A stretch of DNA of 64,000 nt from Scleromitrula shiraiana (lineage: Eukaryota; Ascomycota; Leotiomycetes; Helotiales; Sclerotiniaceae): assembly GCA_028455995.1 (NCBI GenBank), contig JABELC010000008.1:372001-436000 (forward strand), written 5' to 3'. A program made the translations under genes and the position numbers. The first letter of the stretch is position 1. The number at the start of each line of letters is the position of its first letter. Below the pieces are notes generated by a model. It did no database searches, was not told the origin of the DNA, and saw only the letters and a program-made list of their open reading frames with translations. Shown here in pieces: positions 11,522 through 25,299 of the stretch.

Positions 11522-14500
11522 TTAACAATTTTTTAAAAATCTAATATTATATATATAAAAAATTAAAATCTATAAAAATTATAAACTATTTATATAAAAT
11601 AAAAATAAAATAAGCTTTTTTTAACTCTTTATTATTTTAAAATTTTTATAATTTATTTATATATAATATAATATTTTTAAAATCAAATTAAAATAAATAT
11701 TATTTAAATTATATATTATTATTATTTTATATTATTATTATTTTTTATATTATATTTTTTATTATTTTATTTTATAATAATTATATATAAATTAAATAAA
11801 TAAAATTGATTATTATTTAATTATTTTTTAAAAAATAAATAAAAAAAAATCAAATTTTTTTTTTATATTTAATTTATTTATTAATTTTTATTAATATTTT
11901 ATTTATATCGATAAATTTTTTTAATATTAAATAAAGCTTTATCTTTATTATTATATTTATTAAATTATTATTATTATTAATTTATTATATTTTTATAATC
12001 TTTTTATATTTATATAATTAATATAATATTATAATATCAATTATAAATCATTTTTCAATTATTATTCTAAATTTAATTAATAATTAAAACAAAAAATATA
12101 AATCAATATAAATAATTAATAATAAAATATAATTATTAAAAATTTTATTAATTATATTTTTAATAATAATCATTATATCAAAACTAAAAATCATTATATA
12201 AAGTTTTAATATTAATATAATTTAAATAATATATTTATATTTAATCAAAAACTAATATACAATATCTATATTTCTATTTTTATTTATTAATATAATAATA
12301 TATCTAATTTAAAATAATAAATCAAAATTATTAATATATAAAGTATTAATAAATATATATATATAAAAAATATTAAAATTAAATAATACAAATCAAAATC
12401 CTTTTATAAAGTTTTTTTTTTATTATTATATATATTTATTAAATATTTTTATATTTTCATTATTTAATTCAATATTTTATATAATCTATATTAGATCGAA
12501 TAAAGTTTCAAATTAATAATAAATTATAATATAAATATTATAAATATATTATATAATATATTATTTTTTTAATATTGCATTTTTCTAAAATTTATTATAT
12601 ATTCTATATATATTAATATTAATATTTTTAATTTGTTTTATATTTTTATATTGAAATTTTTAATTTATTATAATTATTAAATTTTCTAATAATATTAAAT
12701 CATTATTAAATTTAAATAAATATATTTTAATTAATTATTTTTATTCTTTATATAAAAATTTAATTTTTTTTAAATAATATTTTTTTTTATAAACAAATTA
12801 CTTATTAACAATAATTAAAATATTATTAATTTATATTATTATAATTTTAAATTTTTATTTTTATATATATAATAAATAAAAATTATATATTAATATTATT
12901 ATTTTAAATTTTATAATATAATAATTTAAATATATATTAAATTAATGATTTTTTATTTTTAAAATTCTATATAATAATTATATTATATAAAATATAATTT
13001 CAAATAAATATTCTATTTTTAAAATTATATATACAAAAATAAAATATATAAATTTCAAATTTATTTATATATATATCTAAATAATATTGTATAAATAAAT
13101 ATTAAATATATTATTATCTTTTATTATTATTATAATAATTATAATTATTAATATTAATTAATAAATTAAATATTATATAATTAAAAATTATATAAATATA
13201 ATATATTTTTTTATATTATTAAAACTTTATATAATAAATTTTGATTTTTTATATATATTCTTTATATTTAAATATTTAAATTCATTAATCTATTTATATT
13301 TAAAAATTTTTATTTTTATTAAAATATTCTTTTATTTTATTATTTCAAATATATTAGTTTTTATTAATCTATTTAATTCTTTTTTTTTTGATTCTATATA
13401 TATCTTATTTATTTTTTTTTTATTATATTTAATTTATTTAATAAAAAAAATCAATTTTTTTATAAAAAAAATATTAATCAAATATATAATATATTTATTA
13501 TTTAATAATATTATAATATTTAATAATATATTTTTAAAATCTTTATTTTTTATATATAATCTAAATCATATTTTTTATTATATATTTTATTAAATATATT
13601 AATAAAGTTAAATCGCTATTAATAATAAAATATTAAAACTTTAATCTTTTCTTAATTTACTATACCTATAAATTATTAATTTAGATAATTTTAATATCGC
13701 TATTTTTAATATTTTTTAAATAACTAATTGATTATTATTATTATTTATAAATATAAATAATATATAATGTTTTATATATATTATTAATAATATTAATATT
13801 AAATCAATAAATTCTTTATAATATAAATAAATTGATATTAATTATATAATTATAATATAATTATTTATATTGATTTTGTAATTTTTGTTTTTTATTAATT
13901 TAAAAATATAAAATTCTATCTATTTTTTTTTTTATTTTAATAATTTTTTTATATATTAAAATTTTTAAATATATCTTTAAATTATATATTATATATATAA
14001 ATAATCTATTTTATTTTTATAATATATTTTTTATTAATTAAATCATTTTATATCTATAAATTTTATTATTTATTTTTTATAATTTTATTATTTAATCAAT
14101 AATAGTTTTTACTAATAAATCTAATTCTCCTATACATATAAATATATCGAATACTAAAAATATTAAAATTAATCTATTAAAACTTATTAAATCATTTATA
14201 GCCTTTATCACCATCTACAATATTTACTTTTTTATAAAATTAAACTATTATAATTTATTTTGCAAAATCTTAAATACTTATCATATAATTTTATAATATT
14301 ATTCAATTTTACTAATTAATTAATAAAATTTTATAAAAATTATCTTTATTCTAATCATTATAATATTTATATATTTATTAAATTCTTTTATAATAAATTA
14401 TATACCTATATTAATAATAATATAATCTAAAAATCTTATATAAATATTAATTTATTTGAATCGAATTATATTTTAAACATATTTTATTAATAAATTATTT

Positions 14501-16519
14501 AAAAATATTGCTATTTAATATTTTAATATTTTATTAAATATATACAATATCATTTTTTTATTAATATATATAATATTAATTATAATTATATAATTAAATT
14601 AAATATTATTATCTTTATTATTATTGATTTTGAATTTAAATTTTTTTAATAATTTATTATATATCTAATATTAATTATAATATTTTATTAATTTATTAGT
14701 TTTATCTTTATTTATATTATTATAATTAATTTATTTAAATATATTATATAATTTATAAATAATTAAATAATTAAAATATTTATATAAATATTATAATTTT
14801 ATTTTTATAAAATAATAAATACTATTTAAAATTATTGATTATATAAATACATTATAATTATATTTTTATAATAAAAAATTATAACTATATTTTTATATAA
14901 TAAAAAAATATTTACTAATTTTATTACAAATAATTTAATTTTTAATATTATTAAAAAATATATTGAATTTATTTATATTTATTAAATAAAATAAAATAAT
15001 ATATTTATATAAATAATATAAATCTTAATTTATTTAATTAATAATTCAAATTTATATAATTCAATAAATTTTTTAATATCTTTTTTTTTAAATATAACCT
15101 TTACGATTTTTACTTTACTATAATTAATAATTAAATTGATTAATTTTTATAATATTTTGAATTACCATTTATCAATAATTAATATTATTTTTATTTTTAT
15201 ATTGATTATAACATTTTAAAACTTATTAAAATTATATTTATTATTTATAAAAAATATTTTAAAATTATATATAATTTGCTTTAATATTATATTTTCATTA
15301 ATCTAATCATTATTAAATAATTCTTTATATATTAATATATATTTAAATATTTTTTTTATAAACCCAACGATTATTTATAAATTATTAATTAAATTATTTA
15401 ATATATAATATATTTTTAATATAATTTTATTTAAATATTTTATCTTTATATAAAATATTTTATAAATCTTTTTAATATTTTTTTTCTTTATTTTTTACTT
15501 TTTTTTATAATATATTAAAAATTATTTATACATATAATTATTATTATTTTTAATAATTTTTTTTTTATATTTTTTTTAAGTTTTTTTTTAATTTGATTTT
15601 AAATAATTTATAAAAAAATATTTTTTTTTTTTAAATATTTAATATTATTTTTTATAAATTAATCTAAAACTTTTTTTATTATATTATTTTTAAATATTAA
15701 ATTATAATTTAAATTAATCTTAATAATTATTATATTTTTTTTAATTATTATAATTATTTGCTTTATTATATTTGCTATAATTAAAACTTTTACCTTAATT
15801 TTATAAATTATCTATAAAAATTTTTTTAATATAATATATATCAATACCATTATTTTATAATTTATTATAAATCTGAATTACACCCTTAATTTTTTAAATA
15901 AAATCAAAAATATTTGTAATTAATTAATAATATATTTAAATATATTATTTGATTTATTAATATAATAAAATTATTTTTTCATAAAAATATAATTAATCTT
16001 TTATATTACTTAATAAAATTTTATATAATTGCCTTACCTTTATAAAAAACAATTTTAAATATTATTTAAATTTTTTCTTTTAATTTTTATTTATAATACT
16101 CTTTATTATTAATCTTATTTATTTATTCATTATATTATAATAATATAGTTTTTTTTAATATTATATTTCGAATTTTACAATTAAACCTCTCATTTTTTAT
16201 AAAAATATAATAAAATTTAATATATAATATTTAAGCACTTTATTTTTAAATATAATTAAAAATATTATTATTATAAATTCATTTAAAACATTTATATACT
16301 ATAAAATTAATTTATATATAATTAATTTATAATTAAAATTATTATCTTCATTATTAAATTTTATTGTATTATTATATATCTTACTTAAATTGATTTAATA
16401 TTAAATTTTTAATATATAATATTAATAATTTTTTTTTTAATAATATCTTTGATTTTTATACTTATTTTTACATATATATACCCTCCCATCTCTTTACTTT
16501 TCTCCCTAATTTTGTTTAT

Positions 16520-16862
16520 ATTAAAAATTATAATTATTTTAATTATATTTATAATTATTTTAATTATAATTATTTTGATTATTCTAAAATATATAATAAT
16601 TTTAATTAAATTAATTTTAATCAAATTGATTTTGATTATATTAATTTTAACTAAATTGAAATATATAATTATTTTAATTATAATAATTTTTATTATAATC
16701 ATTTATATTATAATGATTTTAATTAAATTGATTTTGATTAGGCTAATTTTAACTAAATTGATTCTAACTAAAATAACTTTAACCAAATTAAAGCATATAA
16801 TTATTTTAATTATAATAATTTTTATTATAATTATTTTTATTTTAATAATTTTGATTATTATA
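16520..16862. repeat. Degenerate tandem repeat inside the second LTR element
   Basis: A quasi-periodic run of TTTTAA(T/C)(T/C)AAATTGA-like units of about 15 bp extends over about 340 bp. It opens long Ile/Leu/Lys-only frames on both strands, which reflect base composition rather than coding. Just upstream, 16490-16515 is a pyrimidine-rich patch with surviving C (CCCTCCCATCTC). Confidence 0.45.
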
Positions 16863-18821
16863 TAATATATAATTATTAAATAAAATTATATATTAAATAA
16901 TATAATATATAAAATTATATATCATTATTATTAAAATAATTTTAAATAAATATTCAAAATCAATTTTTATTATAAACTAAATATTTTTTAATAATTTATT
17001 AAAATACTTTAATAAATTAATCATTATTTATATAATTAAAATATTTTATTCAATCTACTTTTTTTTTTTAATTTATTTTCTTACATTTTTTTTTAATTTT
17101 ATTTTTATTTCAAATCTTTTATTATTATCTTTATATTATCAAATTTAAATTTTATAAATCGATTTTTATAAATCTTTTTTAAATAAACCTTAATTTATTT
17201 AAAACATAATCTTATATATATTATATTTTATATTATATAAATTATTAATATTAATATATTAATATAAACATTATCCTTTTATAATACTTTTTTATTATTA
17301 TTAAATATCCTTTATTTAATATTTAAAATATCTTTATATTTATACTTTTAAACACTCTTTTGAAATTTATCCATAAATTTACATTAACAAAAATCTTTAA
17401 ACTATTAATTATATATTTATTAAATTTATATTTTAAATAATAATTTACTATATATAAATTTTTTATATCATATCCTTTATATTTATTAATAAAATTTAAA
17501 TTATTTAAAAATAATTTATTAAATAAATCTTTATAATATCCTTTATTTTATTTAAATTTAAAATCTTGATTATACTCAAAATCATATATATTATTACCCC
17601 TTAATTATTACTTCTTCCTAAAATCAAATATAAACCCTCCAAAAATACTATTTACTATATTTTTAAATAAAAAGACCTTTATCTATATTTAAAATATCGA
17701 AATTTATATTTATTTAAATATTTTTTATTAATATTATTCTTATAATAAATTTATACATATTAAATTTTTATTAAAATTTTTTAATAATATTTTTAATACT
17801 AATTAAAATTTTTCGATTTAATTAAATATTTATTTTAATCATCAAATTATTAATAATAATCCTAAATTTTAAATATTTATATTTATTAAATTATTTTTTT
17901 TTTATAATTATCTAAAATTCATATTTATATTTATACTTTTTAATCTTTTTTTTTTCTTTATATCACTTTTATTTATTATATTGCCTATAATATTAGAATA
18001 TAAAATAAAATAATATTTTTAATAATATTTTATATTTTTTTATTAAATAATATAATAATTATTATTAAATTCATTTTTATTTAATTTTTTTATTATTATT
18101 AAATAAATATTTAATATTAAATCAAAAATTTGATCTAATAAAATTTTAAATCAAATATAATTATTCAATTTATAAAATAAATTTAATATCAAATTAAAAC
18201 TTATTTTAATAAAGTTTTTAAATTAAATATAATTATTTTAGTTTATAAAATAAATATATAATAAACAAATTTATTATAAAATAAAATAAAAAATAAAGTA
18301 ATTATAAAAAAATATAAAAATATAAAAAAAAGTTTATTAAAAGTTTTATAAAGATTTTTAAATAAAAATTTTTGTATAAATAATTTTATTATCGTTTTTA
18401 TAATTATAATAAAATAATTATTATTATTAATATTTTTATTTATTAAAGTATTTTTTTAAATAATATAATGAATATTCAAATAATATAATATAATTCATAT
18501 TTTTATTATTATTTTATTTATAATAAACATTTAAATTTTATAATTTTAAAATTGATTTAAAAATTATTCAATCTATAATAAATATTCAAATTTTATAATA
18601 TTTAAATCAAAATTGAAAATTATTATTTTTATAATAAATATTTAAATATTATAAAATTTAATTCTTTTTTTTATTAAAAAACTAGATAATTTATAGAATT
18701 TTTTATGATTAAAAATTATAAAGAGTTTTTTATTAATAATAAATAAAAATATTTAGAATTTATTAAAATTAATATTATATATAAAATAAAAATTTTAATT
18801 TGTAATATACATATTAATTAA

Positions 18822-18981
18822 TATTTATATAACTTCAAAAATATAGAACTATATAATTATAAATATTAATCAATATTGTATTATTTGTTTAAAAAGTTCA
18901 AAAAAGTGTTATACGCCATTGAGGATATATACCTCCTCAGCGGACACGTGACGTAAGGTCACGTGTTTGACTATATAGACA
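18822..18981 (+). repeat. 3' LTR (inner half mutated, outer half preserved)
   Basis: Partner of 11361-11521. The last 75 bp keeps a normal base composition and includes an 8-bp inverted pair, CACGTGAC (18945-18952) and GTCACGTG (18958-18965), with a 5-bp spacer. The LTR ends in TATATAGACA directly before the target duplication GTATG. Confidence 0.88.
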
Positions 18982-18986
18982 GTATG

Positions 18987-19791
18987 ATACTAGTAATATA
19001 AATTCATTATTTTTAATTTTTAATTATGGATTTTGATTAACTATCTTCTTTAAATCATTTTTAAAAATAATTAAATCAAACGTAGTAAAATCAAAATCTA
19101 ATTATTATGTATAAATCATATGAATCAAATAAAATAATATAATAATTCCAAAAAACTATTATAATATACTTTATTTTTGAATTGAACTTTTATAATATTT
19201 TAAAATTTAATATATAAATAGGAATTATAGAAACTTTGATATTTTATAGTATATATTAGATTAAATTATAAATCATAACTTTTTAATAGATTTTTTCAAG
19301 TTAATACATAATAATAATTGTTTTTATTAAATTTCAATAATAATGTATTAACTTTTTATATATTTTTATATATTTATTATATTGATATATCATTTAAAAT
19401 TTAAATATCTACAGAATTGTACGTAATTCTACATGATCTTATTCAACTTGAAGTTGTAAATTTCATAAAATTTATATAATAATGGTTTAAGAAAAAGAAG
19501 ATTTCGCAATAATTTAGTTTATACTATAACAGCATAATGCCAACAATATTCATTTCAATGTCGATACACCATCGTGAACAGAGAGTCAATTCAAATTTAC
19601 AAACATCTATAAAGTAAGTTATGATCATCTAAACAATTGCCGATACAAGTGCATTTTCTATCATTATTCTTCGCTCTTCACAATTGCATAGGATCATGTA
19701 TTTTACGTATCAATCATTATTTTCTATGAATTCTACACTAAAAGCATGCTTGTAGCCCAAAAAGAACGCTGGTACTGATTAAAAGAACACC
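18987..19791. other. Transition from the A+T block to gene-bearing DNA
   Basis: The composition rises gradually from A+T-rich (to about 19,480) to ordinary. I see no gene. The last 250 bp is probably the 3' untranslated region of the carboxylesterase gene on the minus strand. Confidence 0.5.
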
Positions 19792-21659
19792 TCATTGTTC
19801 CATCTTTGAGGCTAAAGACTTCCAGAATATACACCTTCTGTTCTGATCGTCTGGAACTGTTTCCATCGCACTGGCATTGGTCTGAAGCACCATCCTTCTT
19901 AACGGCGAACCAAAACCAGAACCCAGATTTTTCCAATGAGGTGCGCTAGGGTCCTTGTGAGAGTTTGGATCCAAGTCTTTGATGAAACTGATCCAATACT
20001 TCATCACAATTGGTACAATAGCTGCGTTATAGGTACTGTAACTAGATCCCGGACCGTCGTTGGTGTTGCCCACGCCGAAAATAGCGGGAATTTCGGAGAC
20101 ATGGGGTACACCAAGACCAGCGGTTACGTAGCCATCATCTTGAACATTGTAACGATAATTCCATACTTGAGATGGATCATTATACCTGGCAACGGATATT
20201 GACATGAAAAGACCAGGACAGGTGAAAGTAGTCTCTCCGTAAGCAGCTGATGCTGATGGGAAGTATGCTGCACGATTCGGCAGGGCAGGCATCAGTGGAT
20301 ATTGGGCATTGATAGCGTCGGTATCTGTAGATGTGAGTTGCGGGTAATTGGTTGTCAAGAAGACGGATATGTCGTTGGGTGAGGCAGCATTTGGAGCGAA
20401 GAAGGAGCCTTCGTTGGTGTCATCTACACGAAATTGCATATATCGAGTAAGCATCTATGTAAAACAAAAAAACTTGACAGTAATAGTAACAACGAACCTC
20501 CGAATATGACTGGTACATCAATGAAATCCCCGCGTTGCCACAATTTGTAGGAATAGTCTTGTATGAAATTTCCATCAATAGATGGCGTCCAATAAAAAAG
20601 AGGCGAGGCCGATTGTCCAGGATAAGGAGAGGCAATATTCGCAGCTTGAAGGGTTGCACTACTCTGGGACCGCAAGCACCCCATTGTATCATCAGCTGAC
20701 CCGCCAGAAGTATGTGAACAGCCACTATCATTCAAGTATTTATTGAACTGCCATTCATTTTCCGACACATGCCGTTGAGTTGGAAAAAAGGGAGATTCGC
20801 CAATAGCTCCAACAAAAAGACCATCGTCACTGCCACCACTACATTACTGGTTAGTCAACATACCAACAAAGTGATATTCGAGAACTTACTATGCAGTCAA
20901 GTGAAGTGCTACTGAGCCGGCGCCAGCTGAGTCACCATGAATTACCACATGGTCTGGATCACCACCAAACTGCGCTCAAGGGTTAGCGAGTGCATACGGG
21001 AAGTAGCTTATGCTTACCTGCGCGATATGCTGTTTCACCCACTGCAACAACAAACGTTGATCAAGAAGCCCTGCATTTAAATCTCCGTTACTTCTCACGT
21101 TCTCACTTGATAAGAATCCCCAAGCGCCAACTCTGTAATTGAAATTGACGAAAACGATATCGTTGTTAGATGTGCTGACAACTGTTGAGCCATTGTAATT
21201 GGGACTTGCGTTGGTGTTATAACCACCACCTTGTATGAAGACCCATACAGGAAGTTTTGAGGAAGAAGTGGCACTGCTAGGTGCCCATACATTGACAAAA
21301 AGACAGTCCTCGGATTGAGAAGAGGATAACTGAGCGTTGGTTCCAACACAAATTGCCTGAAACTAAAGAAAAGTCAGGATTGTCCTTTATTTTGATAGAA
21401 GATCGATACATACTGCCTGAGCGCCCTGTATACCGTTTGTATTTTGGGGTGGTTGAGGAGCCTTGAATCTATATTCGCCGAGTGGAGGTGATGCATATCG
21501 CATGCCTAGATATTGAATGATCCCTGAACTCAACAAGGTTCCTTGATATTGCGAGTAGCCTAGATCAACTATTGACTTGGGCTGTTCAGTACCTCTATTT
21601 AGAACAGGAGTTGCAATAGTAACTGCCAAGCAGAAAATTAACGTTATGAAAAACAACAT
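19792..21659 (-). CDS. Secreted type-B carboxylesterase/lipase
   Basis: Five exons (21659-21414, 21362-21018, 20969-20890, 20838-20498, 20423-19792) join in frame to give 547 residues, normal for fungal type-B carboxylesterases, which hydrolyse carboxylic esters outside the cell. I chose the Met at 21659 because it opens a hydrophobic signal peptide (MLFFITLIFCLAVTIA); an in-frame Met lies at 21746. Family marks are oxyanion-hole GGGY (residues 127-130), the signature EDCLFVNVW, the nucleophile elbow GDSAG (Ser211; Asp replaces the commoner Glu), acidic residue Glu342 in DDTNEGS and His445 in VPHVSEIP. The Ser-Glu-His triad is thus complete. The gene lies only about 0.8 kb from the retroelement yet is intact. 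The intron after exon 4 uses a GTTCGT donor. The substrate cannot be told from sequence. Confidence 0.85.
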
Positions 21660-24358
21660 GGTGGTAATAGGTGAAAAGAAGTTTGTAGCCAGTTGAGAAA
21701 TCAAGAGATCCGTAGTTGAAGAGGACGAGCAGATCGGTATATACATGAGTATAGATATATATATAAATCATCCAATCCTCCCACCAGGTGACCGATAACT
21801 ACTAGAACTCAAATTCATTCATTCGATGTCAGCTGTTGATGTAACCATGTGGCCGAAGAAAAGAAAAATATTCAAAGGTGAATGAACGCATATATGCAGA
21901 TTTATGCAGGTGATCTATGGACATTGTCAACAACACCAACCGTGGAACACATTTTACCTCAAGATCCTCGCAGCTTATCGAAGAATCTAGATATTTATCT
22001 AGTTCCATAACGTCTAAACTAATGCCCAAGTGCACAGCAGGTACGGAATGTAAATTCCTGTACTTGTCTATACCTACCTAGGTACTTCTTCCCCATTTTC
22101 ATTCCATTTGCCTTGAACTTCCCACGTATAAGAACGATAAGCTTGTCGTATCTCATCTGAACGCACAGCACCTGCAATCACCTAACTCGATAATTAGAAT
22201 GAACACGGTATCGGGTGATCAAGGTATATGCAGATGTAGATGCAGCACTGCAGCAGCATGCAGGATACACCATGAACAAACAACAACAACCTCGGGTCAA
22301 TGAAAAAGCGAGACCGAAACTTCCAGAAAACAATAGAGAAATGACTATCCAAAAACAAGTAGCCATGTTATCGTCTGTATTGCCGATCGAGGACTGCAAC
22401 ATCCATGGATGTGATAGGTTTACGATAGTAGTGAATATGCATAATAGTTGTGGGGTAATACTACCCACTTTCAGATGATTGTCCTTGAATCGTACTTTGC
22501 AGATGATATACGGAATATACCTAGGTAGAAAGAGATTGGAAGTGGCTGGATTGAACGAAAGTAGTTATACAAACAACACGAGATTCAATATGAAGTGAAT
22601 GTTGATCATGAGTTGCCCTATAGGTCTTTACCAACCTGGAAATTGGAATTATCTGGAGAGAGAAAACATATCGAACTCCCAGAGTAAGAAAATCATTTAG
22701 AGGTAACTCTACTTGCTAGTCATTATGTTCAACCTTTATCGCATGTTGTGTAAGGATACCTATGTAGATATAGTTGTGTCTTCAGCCCTGAAAGAAGCCA
22801 TAGTGCAACAGTCCACGTTTGATTTCGAGCATGTATACTTCCAGTATAAATTCATTCCGATCGAAGTAGCAAAAAGTTGCCGAGAAAGACGTGTTGTTCG
22901 ACAGATCGAAATCAATACGATAGAATTCTAGATGTAGAGATCTCGTTTATGTTTCTGGTTTTAATATGAGTGGCCTGCGAGATTGTTCAATGGATTTGAC
23001 TTCGCGAGACAATAGTTCCAACGGTGTGCACGGACTCTCATTTAAACTCGTTGCCGTTGCTCTATGGATAATTTCATACATATTCATTCAGTCACCCGTG
23101 AATGATAATTTCATAGCGGTAAGCCTAATGTCATACATTCCATACATGTTCCAAGAGCCTCTGACTCTATACTAGCACCTCACCCCTCTCTTCTGCATCC
23201 CAAGTTGTCTAGATACAAGTTCTAGTAGCAAAAGATCCGAGTCTTTTTACACTCCTTATGGTTTACGCTCCGGTATCTAGGTTCTCGATTGGTGGGAGTT
23301 GGTTTCCACCATGTTTAAATCATGACGTTTTACCTAAAACTCCGAAGTTGGGCTCAAAGAGCCGAGTTTTTATATGCCCCGCGCGGCAGAGTGCTGGTCT
23401 CAAAGAGCCTGCTGAATAAGAAGTTCACATTTACGATGAGCATCTATCAAACACCATTTCAAGAACTGTTCAGTTGATTTGTTGATGCTGTCGGGTATAT
23501 ATCCAGAACTATTTGCAGTCAGGCCAAGGGCTAGAGCATCTTAGCTGACCATTTTTAGCAATCAATGGCGTTTGTCGAATCCTGAATCGAGTTCTCTACC
23601 GAAGCTGTTAGACATAGAAAGGAATGTATGTATACAATTGAATCTTTCGTTACTTGAATTCGTGCAAGTGTCTTCCTTTTCCGCATTGGAATACAGTCTA
23701 ATCATTAACATCAAACATTGTCATCAAGATATGCGAAAGTCACTATTGGCCGGCGCACCTTTGAGTTGACGGTTCCAAAGCTCTTATGTATTTTTCTTCA
23801 CAGTTGTTACATGAAGGATATACTTCTATCATCAGACCATGAAGATTTGATAAATGAAAAGCATATGCGTCAGCTGGGTCTATGTTAACCAAAGCCTTTC
23901 TTGGCATATGGTCTCATGGACAAAGGTTGAATATTTGAAGCCAGGGAGAAAGATGTAACAACTTGTAATCTCGATAGTCAACACTAGAAGCCCGGAAAGC
24001 AACTCAAACATAAGATATTAGCAACTGTTGCATGTCTTGACAGGATCCACTTGGTGTTGTGGGGAACCAAGAAAGAGTTAAAAAGGTAAGAATCAACCGG
24101 ACTGGCGGGATAGAATATAATGTGGAGATGGAAGCTAAAGAAATGTCTATACTGGCATCGAGGGTGAAAGTTGCATATCTCCATTTCAAGACCCACTCAA
24201 ATTTGCGGGGTCAAAGAATAAGCTAGATTTGGATCGGAGCTAGTTAAAAGCTCCAAGAGAAAGTGGATTCTGTCCTTGTGGTGATAAATCTTGAGACTTA
24301 TATAACATGTATCTTAAACTGAAACCCTCGAGCATTTCCTACGGTACTACCTCTCCCA
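21660..24358. other. 2.7 kb gene-free interval
   Basis: Only short open frames without recognisable domains occur on either strand. Visible features are two TACCTAGGTA palindromes (22075-22084 and 22518-22527) and a pair of CTCAAAGAGCC segments near 23353-23363 and 23399-23409; the first, with its flanks, reads as a GGCTC-AAA-GAGCC hairpin. The left edge holds the carboxylesterase promoter, the right edge the GST 3' region. Confidence 0.5.
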
Positions 24359-25299
24359 TTATGGAGAAGCATATTTGTAGTTGAACTGCTCTTTAGCTTT
24401 GTCACCCAAATCCTTCAACTTATCCTCCTTCTCCTTGAATCCTTCCTCCTCCTTCAATCTACGCTGATAAGCGCTATTAACGAGTTGACTTGGATTTGGA
24501 ATCGCCGTTCCCTTTTGGACAGCAGGTCTAGCATCGATATCCCTCCACCACTTCTCCACGTTTGGAAATTTAGTTAAATCAACACCCGCGAAGTAGGCGA
24601 CGTTGACCCAACTGAAACTGGCGATATCCGCAATACTATACTTGCCCTTGCCAGGTCCAACAAGGTAGTCTCTGTCCTTCAGTTGGTTGTCAAGAATCCC
24701 GTATAATCGTTCCGATTCCCCAACATAACGTTGAGTAGGATATGGGATACGATCCTTGGCGAGTCTATAGAAATGATTTGCCTATAACATTTTAGTAAGT
24801 ACAATCTTTGAAAGAGTAGAACATGTCTTCTCACCTGACCCTGCATTGGTCCTAAACCACCGTGTTGCCATGCAACCCATTGTTCGGCACGACTTATATC
24901 ATCTGGATCGGTAAAACTAAATTTATGATCGGGATCGTAATGACGGGTCATATATGCCAAGATTGCGGCACCTTCAAAAACGGCAAAATCATTGCGATCA
25001 TGATCAACAATCGCGGGAATCCGACCGTTTGGACAAATCTTTGTGTACCATGGTTCTTTTTGGATATTCTCCATGATATTAATGCTTTGGAAAACGTAAT
25101 CCTTACCATAAGCTTCCTTTAACTCTTCGAGAAGAATTGAAGCTTTGTGGCCATTTGGAGTACCGAATGTGAAAAGTTCAATGCCCGAATTGGCAATCAT
25201 ACCAGAAGGTCTATCTGTTGATGACGACATTGTTTTTGAGGTTATTTTAATGAAATGCTTTGAAGTTTGAAATAATCTATTGAGTGGCGATCTAAACAT
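24359..25299 (-). CDS. Glutathione S-transferase, Ure2/YfcG-like
   Basis: Two exons (25299-24835 and 24781-24359) give 295 residues. The core starts near residue 39 with a thioredoxin-like domain (IELFTFGTPNGHKASILLEEL, where TPNG is the loop typical of the Ure2/nu-class group; NGRIPAIVDH with the cis-proline; EGAAILAYM) and continues into a helical C-terminal domain (YSIADIASFSWV). Such enzymes conjugate glutathione to electrophiles or reduce disulfides. The first 23 residues (MFRSPLNRLFQTSKHFIKIT) contain Arg and Lys but no acidic residue, as in mitochondrial presequences. A second Met at 25230 opens a cytosolic-length protein, MSSSTDRPSG. The C-terminal 40 residues are Lys/Glu-rich and extend past the usual GST end. 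Confidence 0.87.

Larger units (their letters stand above)
11361..18981. mobile_element. Complete RIP-mutated LTR retrotransposon
   Basis: A 7.6 kb element is bounded by direct repeats 11361-11521 and 18822-18981, with TG at the outer start and CA at the outer end. A perfect 5-bp target duplication, GTATG, lies at 11356-11360 and 18982-18986. By hand count the LTRs differ at about 44 of 160 aligned columns, all transitions, plus a single 1-nt gap. The interior is almost only A and T, with no readable gag, protease, reverse transcriptase or integrase, so the family cannot be named. Both LTR length and the GTCA(C/T)GTGTTTG core resemble the element at 3842-10515, suggesting related families. 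Confidence 0.88.

Noticed and set aside
16409..16865. 97- and 138-residue Ile/Lys open frames on both strands
   Set aside because: Opposite-strand frames over a degenerate A+T tandem repeat; composition explains them.
11361..18981. Naming the LTR elements as copia or gypsy (for example a Botrytis Boty element)
   Set aside because: No reverse transcriptase or integrase can be read and primer-binding sites are obliterated, so a family name would be a guess.
1..19000. Centromere or subtelomere interpretation of the A+T block
   Set aside because: Most of it is explained by identifiable mutated transposons; no telomere repeat is present and chromatin data would be needed for a centromere claim.
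22178..23769. Several open frames of 65-96 residues between the carboxylesterase and GST genes
   Set aside because: Overlapping on both strands, no domain or splice continuation, no recognisable similarity.
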